Source of the DNA: Pieris napi
Taxonomy: Eukaryota; Arthropoda; Insecta; Lepidoptera; Pieridae
Assembly: GCF_905475465.1 (NCBI RefSeq)
Contig: NC_062240.1
Coordinates: forward strand, 573,001 to 637,000
Reading direction: 5' to 3'
DNA: 64,000 nucleotides
The number at the start of each line of letters is the position of its first letter. The first letter of the stretch is position 1. A model generated the notes under the pieces. The model did no database searches. It was not told the origin of the DNA and saw only the letters and a program-made list of their open reading frames with translations. The position numbers and the translations under genes were made by a program. This document shows, in pieces, positions 1 to 11,600 of this stretch.

Positions 1-606
1 TCATATTCTGTCACATGGTCACTATCGTACGTCCTAAGCATTAGCCAGGCAGTTTATTAAATCTTATAACAAACACTACGGCTGAATATCTTTCAGGCCA
101 CTAGTTAGTTAAAAGGCTAGGCTGTTAATTGAACGGCTCATTAAGCAAGTCGGCTGCGACATATATATTTAAATTTAATGAATTTTTATTTTATTTGGGT
201 TTTAAATTGCATATATTTAAATTATTATTTAGATAATATAATGAAATACAACTCACAAATGTACCTATATATTTTACAAAAAGCTTTAGTTTGACAATTG
301 ACACACGTAACGAACCAAGTATATCAGACGAAAAGTGGTCAATATTTCTGGTTCAAGTTCTAATACTATAAAACCACTAAATGAAATATATTATTTTTAT
401 TTATGTTATGAGTTTTGAATGAGTGCTATTATATAAGATAATTTTATTTTTATCTTACATAAAGTTTAAAAATCATACAAATTTTCAAAGTCTTGTTTAT
501 GACTTTGCAACAAAATTATGACGCTTATTTTTACTCCCTGTTACGTACGGAATATAGATATCCTCATGCGCAACGTCATAACGGTTTATTTTTTCCGGAT
601 CTGGAC
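1..606. other. AT-rich upstream flank of lysozyme
   Basis: No coding exon, RNA gene or recognisable repeat was seen here. The stretch is AT-rich and precedes the lysozyme TATA box. I looked for kappa-B-type sites, which would be expected for an immune-induced lysozyme, and found no clear match. Confidence 0.4.
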
Positions 607-613
607 TATATAA
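607..613 (+). promoter_or_regulatory. TATA box of the lysozyme gene
   Basis: The heptamer TATATAA lies 63 bases before the lysozyme start codon. Transcription would begin about 25-30 bases downstream, near 635-645, leaving a 5' leader of roughly 30-40 bases. TATA-driven short leaders are common for secreted, inducible insect genes. The site is seen directly; its use is inferred. Confidence 0.6.
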
Positions 614-675
614 GACAGTTGAATCCACAAAAGTTGTACACTTTATTTCTCAACAGAAGCGTATTTTATTGCAAA

Positions 676-799
676 ATGAAATTATTTTTCTTTACAACTT
701 TTTCTGTCTTAATTTTGGTTTCGGCTCGAGAATTTTCGACATGTGAATTAGTGAGACAATTGAGACACCATGGTTTTCCTGAAAGCAAAATGCGGGATT
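676..799 (+). CDS. lysozyme exon 1
   Basis: This exon encodes the signal peptide and the first mature helix up to MRD, and ends in phase 1 before a GTGAGT donor. The start at 676 was chosen because it opens directly onto the signal peptide. An in-frame upstream ATG at 499 would precede the TATA box. Confidence 0.92.
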
Positions 800-2250
800 G
801 TGAGTATATTTTGTAAGTTTTTAACTTTTTACATTACGTTTGGGTTTTAAGAGCTTTGGACTTCCAGAGGTGACTTATAGTCCTCACCTAAACGATGTCC
901 TATGGCTGAATAAGTTTTAGTTTACGTCCAGTTAGTCGCAGCGATAATTTGTATTTATTGTATTATGGTATAAAGAATGAACTTTTTTAGTTTTAATTTG
1001 TAATTCGAAAAAACCTTTTTTTATATAAATCTTGAATAATTCTTATACTGTAATTTAATCTGTAGGTAATCTAATAATAGTGGAAAAAAGGATAAGATAA
1101 TATAAGATATATTATATATGTATCATGGTAAAATAATATAATTTTGTCATTAAGGATTTCTTAATGTTAATTCCATAATCCATTTATTTGTGCTTTATTG
1201 CTATAAAAATTTAGTGCCAATACAACTAGCAACTATAAAAAATTTGATATAAGAACAGTGTTGGCCTTAGTGGCTTCAGCGTGCCACTCTCATCCTTGAG
1301 GTCGTTGGTTCGATCGCCCGGCTGTGCACCAATAGACTTTCTGTCTATGTGCGCTTTTAAAATTCGCTCGAACCATCGTAAAGAAACCGGCTTGCGGCTT
1401 CGTAATGTTGTTTTATTTGAATGAATATTTTTTATATTCTCAGGGGTTTGTTTAATCGAAAAAGAGAGCGGTCGAAGAAATGATGCCATCGGTATGATGA
1501 ATGCAGATGGCTCCTGGGACCACGGCTTGTTTCAGATAAATGATCGCTATTGGTGCAACAGAAGTAACTGGCCTAGTAAAGAATGCCATGTCACCTGTGA
1601 TCGTGAGTAGACCTTGAATTTATTTAGAAAAGAAATCAGTGGCGTACCCTTGCTCTTGGTTCCAGATAACAGTTTTGTTTCTAATAGGCAAGTTGATAAT
1701 CAGGCTCTGTGCATGACATACGCCGTTGACGTTTCGTCGTCTAAGGCATGGCGTTAAGCTAATAAAAATTTGTAATATCAACTGTATTTAAATATACTCT
1801 CTCTCTTCTCTGTCTCTCAGACATGAGCTACCGACTGAGTGTGAGTGAGTGAGCTAGTAGTCAGCATGGAAACGTCTGGAGCTGACCATCTGTTTCCACC
1901 GGTTTCTGTTCAGCGCCTCTCTTATATCAGTGTATAGTTTTGAGCACAATGAGTCTTTCACTTGACACAAGGTGGACCTACCACCTGGTTTGTGAACGGC
2001 CACGTGATTTTTGCCTTCCGTGTTGCCAACCACGATCAGTTTCTCCAACTCATCGCCTCTGCGCATTGTATGTTCGTTATATAATTGTATGACTCGTATT
2101 TAAATATACAATGTTTCAGAACTCAGAAGGGAAGACATAGGACCAGCAGCAAGATGTGCTAAGTTAATATTCGCCCGCCACGGTTTTTCAGCTTGGTACG
2201 CCTGGCGTGATCATTGCCAGTCATCATTGCCGCAGATCGGCCACTGCTAA
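676..2250 (+). CDS. c-type lysozyme, three exons (676-799, 1444-1602, 2120-2250)
   Basis: A secreted glycoside hydrolase family 22 enzyme that would cleave peptidoglycan between N-acetylmuramic acid and N-acetylglucosamine, acting in haemolymph or gut. The joined exons give 414 nt, 137 residues. Residues 1-17 are a hydrophobic signal peptide (MKLFFFTTFSVLILVSA) and the mature chain starts near REFSTCELV. The fold-defining motifs are present: MRDWVCLIE, GLFQIND, YWC, RCAKLIF and AWYAW. The catalytic acids are Glu47 (in CLIEKES) and Asp67 (in GSWDHG). Eight cysteines (23, 44, 79, 89, 93, 107, 127, 137) match the four-disulphide pattern. Both introns are phase 1 with good donors (GTGAGT) and acceptors. 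The residues flanking Asp67 are Trp and His, where most c-type lysozymes have a small residue and Tyr, and AWYAW replaces the usual AWYGW, so this is a divergent paralogue. Family assignment is firm; activity is inferred. Confidence 0.95.
1255..1400 (+). repeat. tRNA-derived SINE in lysozyme intron 1
   Basis: The head TTGGCCTTAGTGGCTT (A-box-like) and the B-box-like GGTTCGATCGC at 1307-1317 are followed by the body typical of lepidopteran SINEs (GCTGTGCACCAATAGACTTT, then ATGTGCGC). The insertion ends about 40 bases before the exon 2 acceptor, so the branch site must lie in or just beside it. Confidence 0.8.
1444..1602 (+). CDS. lysozyme exon 2
   Basis: This exon carries both catalytic acids (Glu47, Asp67) and cysteines 2 to 5, from WVCLIE through HVTCD. 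It has a CAG acceptor and a GTGAGT donor, phase 1 at both ends. Confidence 0.95.
1692..1752 (-). repeat. SINE tail fragment in lysozyme intron 2
   Basis: Bases reading ACATACGCCGTTGACG and CTAAGGCATGG match, in reverse complement, the 3' part of the SINE family seen at 3283 and 20905. Only a short diverged piece remains. Confidence 0.5.
2120..2250 (+). CDS. lysozyme exon 3
   Basis: This terminal exon encodes QLRREDIGPAARCAKLIF through SSLPQIGHC and stops with TAA at 2248-2250. The acceptor is TTTCAG. The last residue is the eighth cysteine, as is usual for insect c-type lysozymes. Confidence 0.95.
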
Positions 2251-2365
2251 CTACAAAATATAGCCCTAACCTTTGTGTACTTAGCTTATGTATATAAGTG
2301 TAAAGAGTTCGTTGAAATCGTCGAGTTAACTCTGAGTGCGTCACCAATAAGATTTTAATAACAAG

Positions 2366-2740
2366 TCAAAATCATTTATTCATATAGGTAACACAATGTA
2401 CACTTATGAACGTCAAAAAAAAAAAAAAAAATATATATATATGTATATGCAATGCTTCTAATTTTAGATATACCGCCAGTTCTCTAATCAAGGGCGTAGA
2501 ACGGAAGAGAAGCACTGGCAATAAACTCTCCGCCACTCTTTTTAATCGCCAAGCTTTTTGTTTTACACAATGTTTGTAAGGAGTTGCAACCATTACAACA
2601 TGTTCCACATGACATCTTAAGTAATAATAGTTAATTAATAATAATAAAATAAATTAAAAACAAAGATTTGTCCTCTATCAGCAGGAGGCATAGTGAAATA
2701 GGAGCACACTTACATTCTCGTGGGAACAACAGGCAAATAC
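2366..2740 (-). mobile_element. CR1/Zenon-like LINE 3' tail, copy A
   Basis: Read on the minus strand this contains the conserved blocks TTGGCGATTAAAAAGAGTGG, TTCCGTTCTACGCCCTTGA and TTCATAAGTGTACATTGTG, followed by a T-rich run. The same tail occurs at 27685, 35527, 41567 and 62062. The copy at 41567 still has reverse-transcriptase C-terminal coding sequence attached, which identifies the family as a LINE. The name Zenon is from memory and tentative. Confidence 0.7.
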
Positions 2741-3282
2741 ATAATCGATACAACTAACATCACCGCATACACTCACCACCGTGAACACCTTTAAAAATAG
2801 ACTGGATAAGTTTCTCCAAATCCCATAATACACGCGCATCAGCTTATTAAAAGCTGCCAGTGTGTTAAGTAAATAATAATAATAATACACGAATTCAATA
2901 CAGTCTAATATTCAGTCACCACGAGTAGCTCCCGTTCAAGTCCCGTTACAGTCGTCTGTTAAAATCAAAGACATTTAATTACTTAGATTGCTTTTGGTTT
3001 TAGCAAACAAACAGCATATTAAAGATGTTATTACTATTAATTTGCTATAATTATTTTCGTTCGACTGTTAATAAATATATTCTGTAACAAAAGAAGTTTT
3101 AATTAAGATACAAAACAAATATCCTTCGAGCTTTGCGTGGTTGGTCATAGGGGCTGAAACAATAGTTATTCGAGTCTACATACTGTGCTGGAATTCGTAA
3201 TAGAACATTTTAAACGATCAGACAAATACTACTTTATAATTGAAATTCATGTAACTTTTCTATAAAAGTAGATTCTATAGAG

Positions 3283-3480
3283 CAGTATTGGCCTAGTGGC
3301 TTGACTGTGCTACTTTCGTCATTTATCTCTGGTATACCAAGGATGAAAAAATCCAAGGACTTTTTTACTATGTGCAAATAACAGTCGCTTGTACGTTGAA
3401 AGAAAACATCATGAGGAAATAGTCATGCCTTACAGTTAAAAAGTCAAAGGCGAGTGTCAGGCACTAAAGGCTAATAATAC
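3283..3480 (+). repeat. tRNA-derived SINE, full-length but diverged
   Basis: It starts with TATTGGCCTAGTGGCTTGAC, continues through the body (GAAAGAAAACATCATGAGGA) and ends with GTGTCAGGCACTAAAGGCT, which is the standard end of this SINE family. The B box is degraded. Confidence 0.75.
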
Positions 3481-3575
3481 ATCAGAACTGAAAAAGCATG
3501 CCTCATATCTAGATATCATCAAGCTGCATATAGGATATAGATATAAATGTGTAGGTACTCGTATTGCCTGAAGCA

Positions 3576-3715
3576 CATTTGTTTAGCAACAGTTGATCAA
3601 CATTGTTGATGAGCGGCAAGAATGTTGCTGAAAACTTTGTTTCAACTTTGTGTCGACTCTGCAACACGCTATGTTGCCAGCAAGATGTTGATTCAACATT
3701 GTTGCTAAACAAATG
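3576..3715. mobile_element. Short inverted-repeat element (MITE-like), 140 bp
   Basis: The ends are perfect inverted repeats, CATTTGTTTAGCAAC and GTTGCTAAACAAATG, with further internal GTTGATCAACATTGTTG symmetry. No coding capacity and no clear target-site duplication was seen. Confidence 0.55.
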
Positions 3716-4029
3716 GTTACCATACGAAGCTTAAGTAGAAAAAAAATCTCGTAGAACAAATGTCCTCAATTAAGGCCACCCGATACGATTTAAATATCGT
3801 TTGCACTAAATTTCTCCACACAAACAGTGGATACCATTGATTAATTACATTCTTAACGAAGTGAGAGGGAGGTCGGATCTAGTTGCTACGCGTATAAGAG
3901 GATTACGAGGCGTGAAAGTCAGAATTGGGTTTGTCAGCACTAAAGGTGTGGTCTATCATTATTTTCTACGATAAATGTGTTTTCAATTATTATTTATTGC
4001 TGGTTTTAATAGGTATATCCTATCAAAGT

Positions 4030-4560
4030 TAATATAAACATATATTATAATTTATATAGAAAGAGGGAACATTTTCTTTGTCTGAGCACAAAATACAAAA
4101 TGAAAAGTGCAAAGGGCGGCCTTTTCCAGGCATTCCGAATGGAAGAAACCACTGATACAAGATTTGTGAAGAAGCTGGAACTGTATGCATGTAGTGTGAA
4201 CTGAGATTCCACACTTAGACGCCCATTGGATCCGTGTGCGGAAATTCCTGCTGCGTAATTTTAAAATGTTTCAGTTGGGAAGTGCCCGGACCTCACTGTT
4301 CCGACGATTTCTGTTCGTTGGGAAGCCACAGCTACGCATTCCAGGACTACGTGGGTGACTGATTTATCAGCGCTGAAACAGCCTATGCACAAGGGACTGT
4401 CTGTATCGCCTAGGACAAAGAGATGTTTATTAAGTAGACTGTGGCACGTAATTATGAAGCGGGAAATTGATTATTGTTTTACGTGCGAAACCAAGGATGT
4501 TTTTACAATAACTAAAACAATTCACTTAGAAGTAAAGAGAACAACTAGAGATGTAAGATG
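4030..4560 (-). pseudogene. Decayed LINE C-terminal fragment (zinc-knuckle end)
   Basis: On the minus strand one frame between about 4480 and 4264 reads LLNKHLFVLGDTDSPLC, IGCFSADKSVTHVVLEC and onward. This is a C-x2-C, H-x4-C pattern like that at the C-terminus of I/R1/jockey-group ORF2 proteins. Stops and frame changes break it elsewhere. Several plus-strand readings in this GC-richer patch looked like exons and were discarded in its favour. Confidence 0.6.
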
Positions 4561-5329
4561 ATTAAATACTGTTGTTGTCAAATATATTGCTAAATTATAA
4601 TCGAAGGCGTTAAAATTTAGAAATACACAGAATTAATAACTACAGTAAATCAATTCCGTTTCGATTGTATCTATTTGTGGTATGTGGTGGTGACGAGCGG
4701 TGAGACAACTGACATTGCAATGCCATTCCGTCTCCTATTAACTGTGGTTAGAGAATAGAACTAAGCGATATCTATCTAGAACAGAGATCTGGAGTTATGT
4801 TATTATTTACTTACTATTTAACATTTGAAAAAAAATGTTGTGGTTATTTTTTAATTATTGATTTTACGGTATATGATGGAAAATCTTGTATATAATATCA
4901 TATAATATATTCTTACATCTCGTACTGTTAAGCACAGAATCATACAAGTGTCTGTCTATGAGTCCTTTTTAATATTAAGTCTTCTTATTATAATAAAAGA
5001 AATATGTTTGAAGGTAGAGTCCGAATTCCTTAACCAATTTTCCTCTGGGAGTCAAAGGCAATTTCCGCATTACGCATTGCGTTTGACTGCGCTACGGAAA
5101 CTGAAAAACGATAAGTATAATATTCTTTAGTCGGTCACATAAAGTTTTATTTTAACATTATTACCTTATCTATCTATAATTTTACTTAAAGTTTATATAT
5201 AAACATTAAAAGTATGCAATTGGAATCTCGGAAAAATCATAAAGGCTGTCCAAGATAATGAAATAGAATTAAACTCCATAAAAGCTAAACAGTTTTAAAC
5301 CCCACTGTTAATATGCAAACAAATCGCGC

Positions 5330-5436
5330 TTTTAGGACGCGGTCGAAAAAAGCTACCCTGCGCATGCGTGCCTCGCTGGGTCCCGCGCGGCCGGTAGCAG
5401 TGTGTCATTTGGACCGCGTACTGTGATGTCGCGCGA
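5330..5436 (+). promoter_or_regulatory. CpG-rich start region of STARD10 with NRF1-type palindrome
   Basis: The bases before and within the first STARD10 exon are much richer in CG dinucleotides than the surroundings. The palindromic core TGCGCATGCG at 5359-5368 matches the NRF1/Erect-wing consensus. No TATA box is seen. This resembles a broadly used promoter and 5' leader. Confidence 0.5.
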
Positions 5437-5607
5437 ATGGGCGGTACTGGCTGGGTGCGTGGTGAGGCGCGAGTGGCAGACGACTCTGATTTCCAAACCT
5501 TAAAGAACCTCCTTGCTTCTGACATCGGCTGGAATCTGGAGTATGAGAGGGACGGCGTCAAAGTTTGGGCTGAAGATGCCGCCCATGGCGCGCTTCGGAC
5601 CGTCAAG
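5437..5607 (+). CDS. Stard10: STARD10 exon 1
   Basis: Residues 1-57, starting MGGTGWVRGEARVADDSDF, hold the first START helix and first strands. The exon ends in phase 0 at a GTTTGT donor, one of the weaker donors of this gene. Confidence 0.9.
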
Positions 5608-8600
5608 GTTTGTTTAATAATGTTACAAGTGTTTAAATGATAACGATGAAAAGCTTTTAGCTTAATCAATATGTATATTGAGTTAATACTACGATGAATC
5701 TTATTTATTATATCCCTATCTTATATAAGTAATATATTAGCGTAAATTGTGAGATATAAAATATATTGCTTAATCATACAAGTAGTATAGTAGTTAATTC
5801 GATTATGAATGTCTTGACAAAATTTAACAAATCCATTTAAAAGAATAACCATGCTAAACTCCGTCTGTTTAAGGACTAAAATATTTTAGTTTCGTAGTGT
5901 ATCGTCTATTAAAAATGTCATGAGATTTATCTGGAATTTAGTCATAAAAGTTCTGAACTTTAATATTTCATTTTAACTTGCTAAATTAGGCTAAGGCATT
6001 ACGTGTCTAACGATGACCCAAGTATGTTGAGAGTGTCATGTGATAAGAGAAAACTAATTTTAATTCAGGGCAAACACGCTTGGTACGAGCCTACACTTAG
6101 CGGAGCCAAAATGTGAAAGTTTCCTCACGTCTCTGACTTCACCCACTTGTAATGACTCTTGTTAAAAGTAGACAATTGAAAACTTTTGTTTTTGAGTTAT
6201 CTCTTACTACGAGTGTACATAATGTAGGTGTAGCAGAAACTAAACCGTCGATAAAAGATAGGCCGCGCCTCTATCACCTGAAAGAAGCTTTTTATGGCTG
6301 ACACACGCCGTCAATTTTTAGCTCTAAGGCATGCTGGTTCCCTCACGATGTTTTCCTTCACCGTAAGAATAAGTGCGTAACTAAAGAGTAAAATATATTG
6401 GTGTACAGCCGTAATGCGAAGTCAGGGCCCTTGGGTTGAGAGGTGTACGCTGCAGCTACGAAGCACTCCTCCAATTTATGAAATAATCATTTAAAAATTA
6501 CATTACTTTGCTCAGAAAAAGCGATATTATAAATTTACAAAGAACAGTCTCAATACTGTTGTCGAAGAAAGTACTTTCTTTTTTAAGTTGCAATTTAAAC
6601 ACTAACCAAGTGTTTAATACTCTCTTAAGAAATTCATCTCAGACCGAGTAATTGCTTATTCCATTTCTTAGGTAATAATTGGCACTTTGAGCAGGATTCT
6701 AAGCGTAATAGCTAATTGAACTTGTTTTTTGATAAGGCGTATTTATTATTATTGTTCTATTAAGGCTATATGAAAGGCTACAAACATATTCTTCTAAAGA
6801 AGAGTAAAAAACGTAAATAACTTTTTACTAAATTTTAAATCACCCACTATAAATTTTCGAAGCAAATATGTATGTAATTACTAGGTGAAATTTTATTTAA
6901 ATATTATGAAGAAAAACATTTTCCAGAATCTAAAAGTGTTCAACCGTCGCTGTAGCTGTCTTGTTTATATACTTAGATCTGACGTTCTAAGAATCGAATT
7001 AAAAAATCTATATTCGGATTTAGTATTATATTAAGGATTATTAGTAACACACCATCAAAATTCTGGCTACCGAAGGAATTTACATTTTATTCCTGTAATG
7101 TAACGAAATAAAAAATGCCTATTTTATATACGAAGATGTACTCAATTACTTACACCATTCAACTAAAAGGAATATGAAATTTCACACAATATATAGTTAA
7201 GAAAATTGTCTTAACTCAGACTTCTGTCCCAGAAGTTTGGTTCATGTACAATTCCAGAGTTATGCTTAAATCAAACTTCGAACAAAATATCAACATCTCG
7301 TGGAATTATCTCATATTATATGCAGACCACGAGTTTCTTGTCCTAACTTCCGAAATCAAACTATGCAGAGAATTCCTTTGCTGTTGCGATGTTGCCTTCA
7401 AAGCAAACGTATTTTATAACTATCATTTATTTGAGAATTCATTAAATTCTTGTTTTTGTTCTTGTGAACGTTAAGTGCGTTGTACAAAAATCAGTCAAGA
7501 AGTTGCTTAAAATTTAATGAAGAAATATTCAGAAACAATGATAAAAATAACGTGACGTGAGCAATTTATAAAATGCTGTATCTGATATTATATTGAGTTT
7601 TTTATCAATATAAACGTAATATGCCTATCTAGTTATATTAATTAAAGTAATATTGTTATTGGCATTCCAGAACTTTTCATCGCCAAAATATAGGAGATAT
7701 TAATCATGAAAAATACGTTTGGCAGAAAATAGTCCTTAACACACACAGTCCAACACAATCTTCACACGTATCACAAATAAAATCAACCACTGAATATTAA
7801 GGGGGAACTTGACCTCATAATTCTACTTTATGACAACATTTCCGGAGGGTTAACTTACATGCCTAAATTAGTTATATATATAATTAATAAGAGAAAAAAC
7901 TTTTTTTTATTAGCTTAGTAGTTAGGGCTTGTTTTGGGTATAAAGCGCCATAGTTAGAAAACAGTATAAACATGCAAAAAAATATTAAAAAAGATTTAAT
8001 TAAATTACACATTTTTATGGAATTTTACTTTTAAGTTTGTTATAGAACAGCTGGGAACCCTGACACAGGTATTTCTTTACTTAAAAGGGTTCCCAAATCT
8101 TACACATTATAATGCATTGTTGTCTAATGAATAAACACATATTTTTTAATGCTATAATAATAAATAAACACGTTATAGTAAAGTGTATGACACAGTATGA
8201 GTATGAACACTGTTAGTACACACACTGTAGTACAAGGTTCCACAAAAAGTTCTAATATATGTATTTTTTGATCAATTTACTTGTATATGAATATGGTGAC
8301 TTTTATTTGAAAATAGAAGACTCATAAATAGGAATGGAATTTGTACATCACCTAGTAAATTAAAACCTTTTTCTTTTAAATATTAAGTTTTTTTAATAAT
8401 AACTGATGATGTTATATGCAATAGCGAAAATAATTTCGAAGCAGCCGTACTTTGCTGTACAATTCTTGTCTTACCGACGAAGCGTAATTAAATACGAACT
8501 GTTGAATATTCATAAAGTTTGTATTTGACGAGTTTCTAGGAAAATGCACTTGATTTTAACGCAAATGTATGAACATTAAATTTTCATTGCTCTCGCTAAA

Positions 8601-11600
8601 CGTGCATCTGCATTTTGTATTCTAAACAAAATATATTTCAGTTTTACCTTTCTTGAAAACTCAAAATAATATTTATTAAAATAATGTTTATGTTTAAAAC
8701 TGTACATGGTATAAATGCCTCAAACATGTACTACATAATTTGTTAAGACCTGCTGTAAAGAAATCAAAACATCAAATCGTATTACATCCGTTAAAGAAGT
8801 AATATCTCTTTAATTTATTATTCTAATATAATTAAAAAAAGAGACTGTGGTGTGGCGTACCTATGCCTTATATCTATATTGATGATTATATTAGTATAAA
8901 TTCTCATGCATTGTATTAGAGCAGGGAGTATTAAATGTATCTTCGAACTGGAGATTAGTCCCGTCCTTACAGTGGTGTTGTCAAAGGTGGCGTTTTTGGT
9001 ACCTTTATTAATGCAAAATTTTACTATAAAGATACAAGAGAAAACAAATATTTTACGCGAATTAAGTTAGGTGCCGGATGTTAAAATAAATGAAACACTG
9101 TGTTCAAAGCCAAGTGTTAACTATCTTTAATGGTTCAGAACAAAGCATAACTAACATAAAATTAGGGATTGCGACGCTCGACTAACAAAACTGTAACTTA
9201 AGTTATTTATCGTTTCTTAAAACTAAGTGACACATCTAGAGTACGCCGATAATTCGCGCTTGTGATATACTTCATAAAATAAATGTCTTATTCGGTGTCG
9301 AGACCCTTGGTCCGTGGGCTCCTAGCGCTGTAAAGCTTTTTAAGGAAATATCAGAAAGGTTAGCCGACATCACAGGAGACCGAAGAGCTGGCAGCTACCT
9401 CGGACAAAGAATTAGTCTAGCTATTCAAAAGGGGAACGCTGCCAGTATCTTTGAACCTTGCCTAAAGGGACTCCTTTTAATAATAAATATATTTTAGTTT
9501 TTATATTTTAAGGTAAGTTATTTTTATTTTATAAATTCATATATATCGACCATAACATATTTGTACCATATTCTTGCAAATAAATCTTCATAAAATTGTT
9601 ACATGGCAAGGCCAGTGATTCGGCAGTTCTTCAGTACCTTAGCTTCTATGTGCCTGATGGGTACGTCAGAAGGCGACATCGTCCGCCGTAACTTCATGTG
9701 CCCACAGCTAGAACTAAACTTCTGAAAAGGGCACATATGATTCCCTGTACGATTTTAGTTATCGAAATGCTTTGGTTATCGGACCTTTTTCATTGTCCGT
9801 TGAGTGAACTGTCAATAGTTCTATTATCTGAAATTAAATTACTACTATAGGCACTAAGCCTATAGTAATTTCTTGTATTTTTTGTCACCTGTAATAATCT
9901 GTTACCAGCAATGAATATGTAAATTAACTAATGATAGGTTATATAACTTAAGGTACTTAATGGTAAATGGTCGGTTAGACTTTATTGGATAATTAAAATT
10001 AGTCCCTGACTCAATACTATATTGACGAGTAGACCACTAAGTGTGTTTGAAGACCAGATTAACAGTCAAAAGCTGCTTCAGATTAGAATCAAATCTCAGT
10101 CAATGAATCTGAAATTTTGAAACAATATATCTTAAATTACAATTTACAATGTTCATCCATAAAGTCTGCCTTCGTGTCATTAATTTAGTTTACTTAGCTT
10201 ATAAATTTATAGACTGTACACTAAACGAAGTACATTACACCACATTTAAATTTGTCCATTTAGATACTAAATTAGCAGCTCACACCGGCTTCGCAACGAG
10301 TGCAATATTTCAGCTTCCAGCCAGCATGCCAAGATAACACTTGCGCCATTTTTTAAATTAATTCAATATATTATTAGTCTTTTATTTAACCTTTTCTATT
10401 TCATATATACTTGAAATATTTTTAATCTTTAGACGGTTCAATAACGTGAGTTATTAAATGAAATTTATTCTACTAGGCATATATACATACATATTTCTCT
10501 TGGTTTATAAGTTTCCAGTAGTTTGGATTATGTCGATGCTATTGTTTGTAATGTGGAGATGTTCTTGAGTATTGTATTATTATTATTTTTAATTTTTTCG
10601 TACAACTGTGTTTTTACGACCTCAACTCTATTCATTGAAAAATATCATCCGCAACTGTTCCAGTATAAACGCCGTTTTCTTAGAGATTTTTAACAATAAC
10701 AACTGGTTATTGTTATAAATAGTTCATTTAATACTAGACATTGGATTAAATAATTCTATTAGGCTAGCTTTTGAAGAAATATTTAAATACTACATGGATA
10801 AATACTGAAAGTATATGGTGTGTAACTTAGATAATAATCCCTAATTTAAAAATATATAGTACTTGTCAAATTATTTAAAATGTCATCGAAGGCTGTGTCT
10901 ATAACTTTATCCCATAATGTAATAGCCACTATTTGAGGTCGCATCCGTTGGGACCGAGGCAAAGATTGCTTTTAAAAGGAGCTGAATCACTTTTTCCCGG
11001 CCATCAATCGTAGGGCTACCACTTCTAAGTTATAAGGGAAATTAATTATTAAAGAACATTCTAAGTGATTCAATGTCTGAAGTGGTTACCCAAAAAATCT
11101 TATAAATTATGTATAATTGCGCCGCGTGCATTCTTTAACACGGCGAAACTTTTGGTTTTTGTAGAATCTCCATCTCATTATTTTTATTTACGATCTCAAA
11201 AATCATATTATTTTTCAACCTGAAAGCTCGTGAGAATGTTAAGTTAAGTTTACTAAATTAAGTATGAAGTTGGTGATACCGTTTCTTCTCTCGTTCTTTA
11301 AAGGCGGGAGGGTAAGGAGGGAGCTTGTAGTTTATTGTTTATCAGAATGCCAAATCGTAAAATGACTGCTTTACGACTAATTTGAGCGCGACCGCCGTTG
11401 TGAAAACCGCTGTGAGAGTTCGAAAAGTGAGTTACAGAATCGCAAGGCAGTTCTTAGCTGTCGTAATTTTCTTTTGTACTAAGCAATAATTAAAGTTTCA
11501 TGTGATTTTGATCTTCCGATTAAATGAGGTGAACAAAACAAACGGAGTCAAATAAAGCGTAAGGTTTGTGAGAATAAATAATGTACCGTCCTCGTCTCAA

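Noticed and set aside
1255..1330. A tRNA gene, suggested by A- and B-box-like motifs
   Set aside because: The boxes belong to a tRNA-derived SINE; no cloverleaf with a proper anticodon arm or acceptor stem is visible.
1226..1489. Minus-strand frame over lysozyme intron 1 and exon 2
   Set aside because: It runs through a SINE and the antisense of a firm lysozyme exon.
4271..4354. A plus-strand 'terminal exon' reading WEVPGPHCSDDFCSLG with a CAG acceptor
   Set aside because: The minus strand of the same bases encodes a LINE zinc-knuckle C-terminus (PLCIGC...HVVLEC). The plus reading also needs a phase 2 donor that the lysozyme gene does not offer.
4355..4561. Plus-strand frame of 68 codons
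   Set aside because: It uses a GTG start, has no recognised motif, and lies antisense to the LINE remnant.
5295..5669. Minus-strand frame of 124 codons over the STARD10 start
   Set aside because: Antisense shadow of a GC-rich coding exon and CpG-rich leader.
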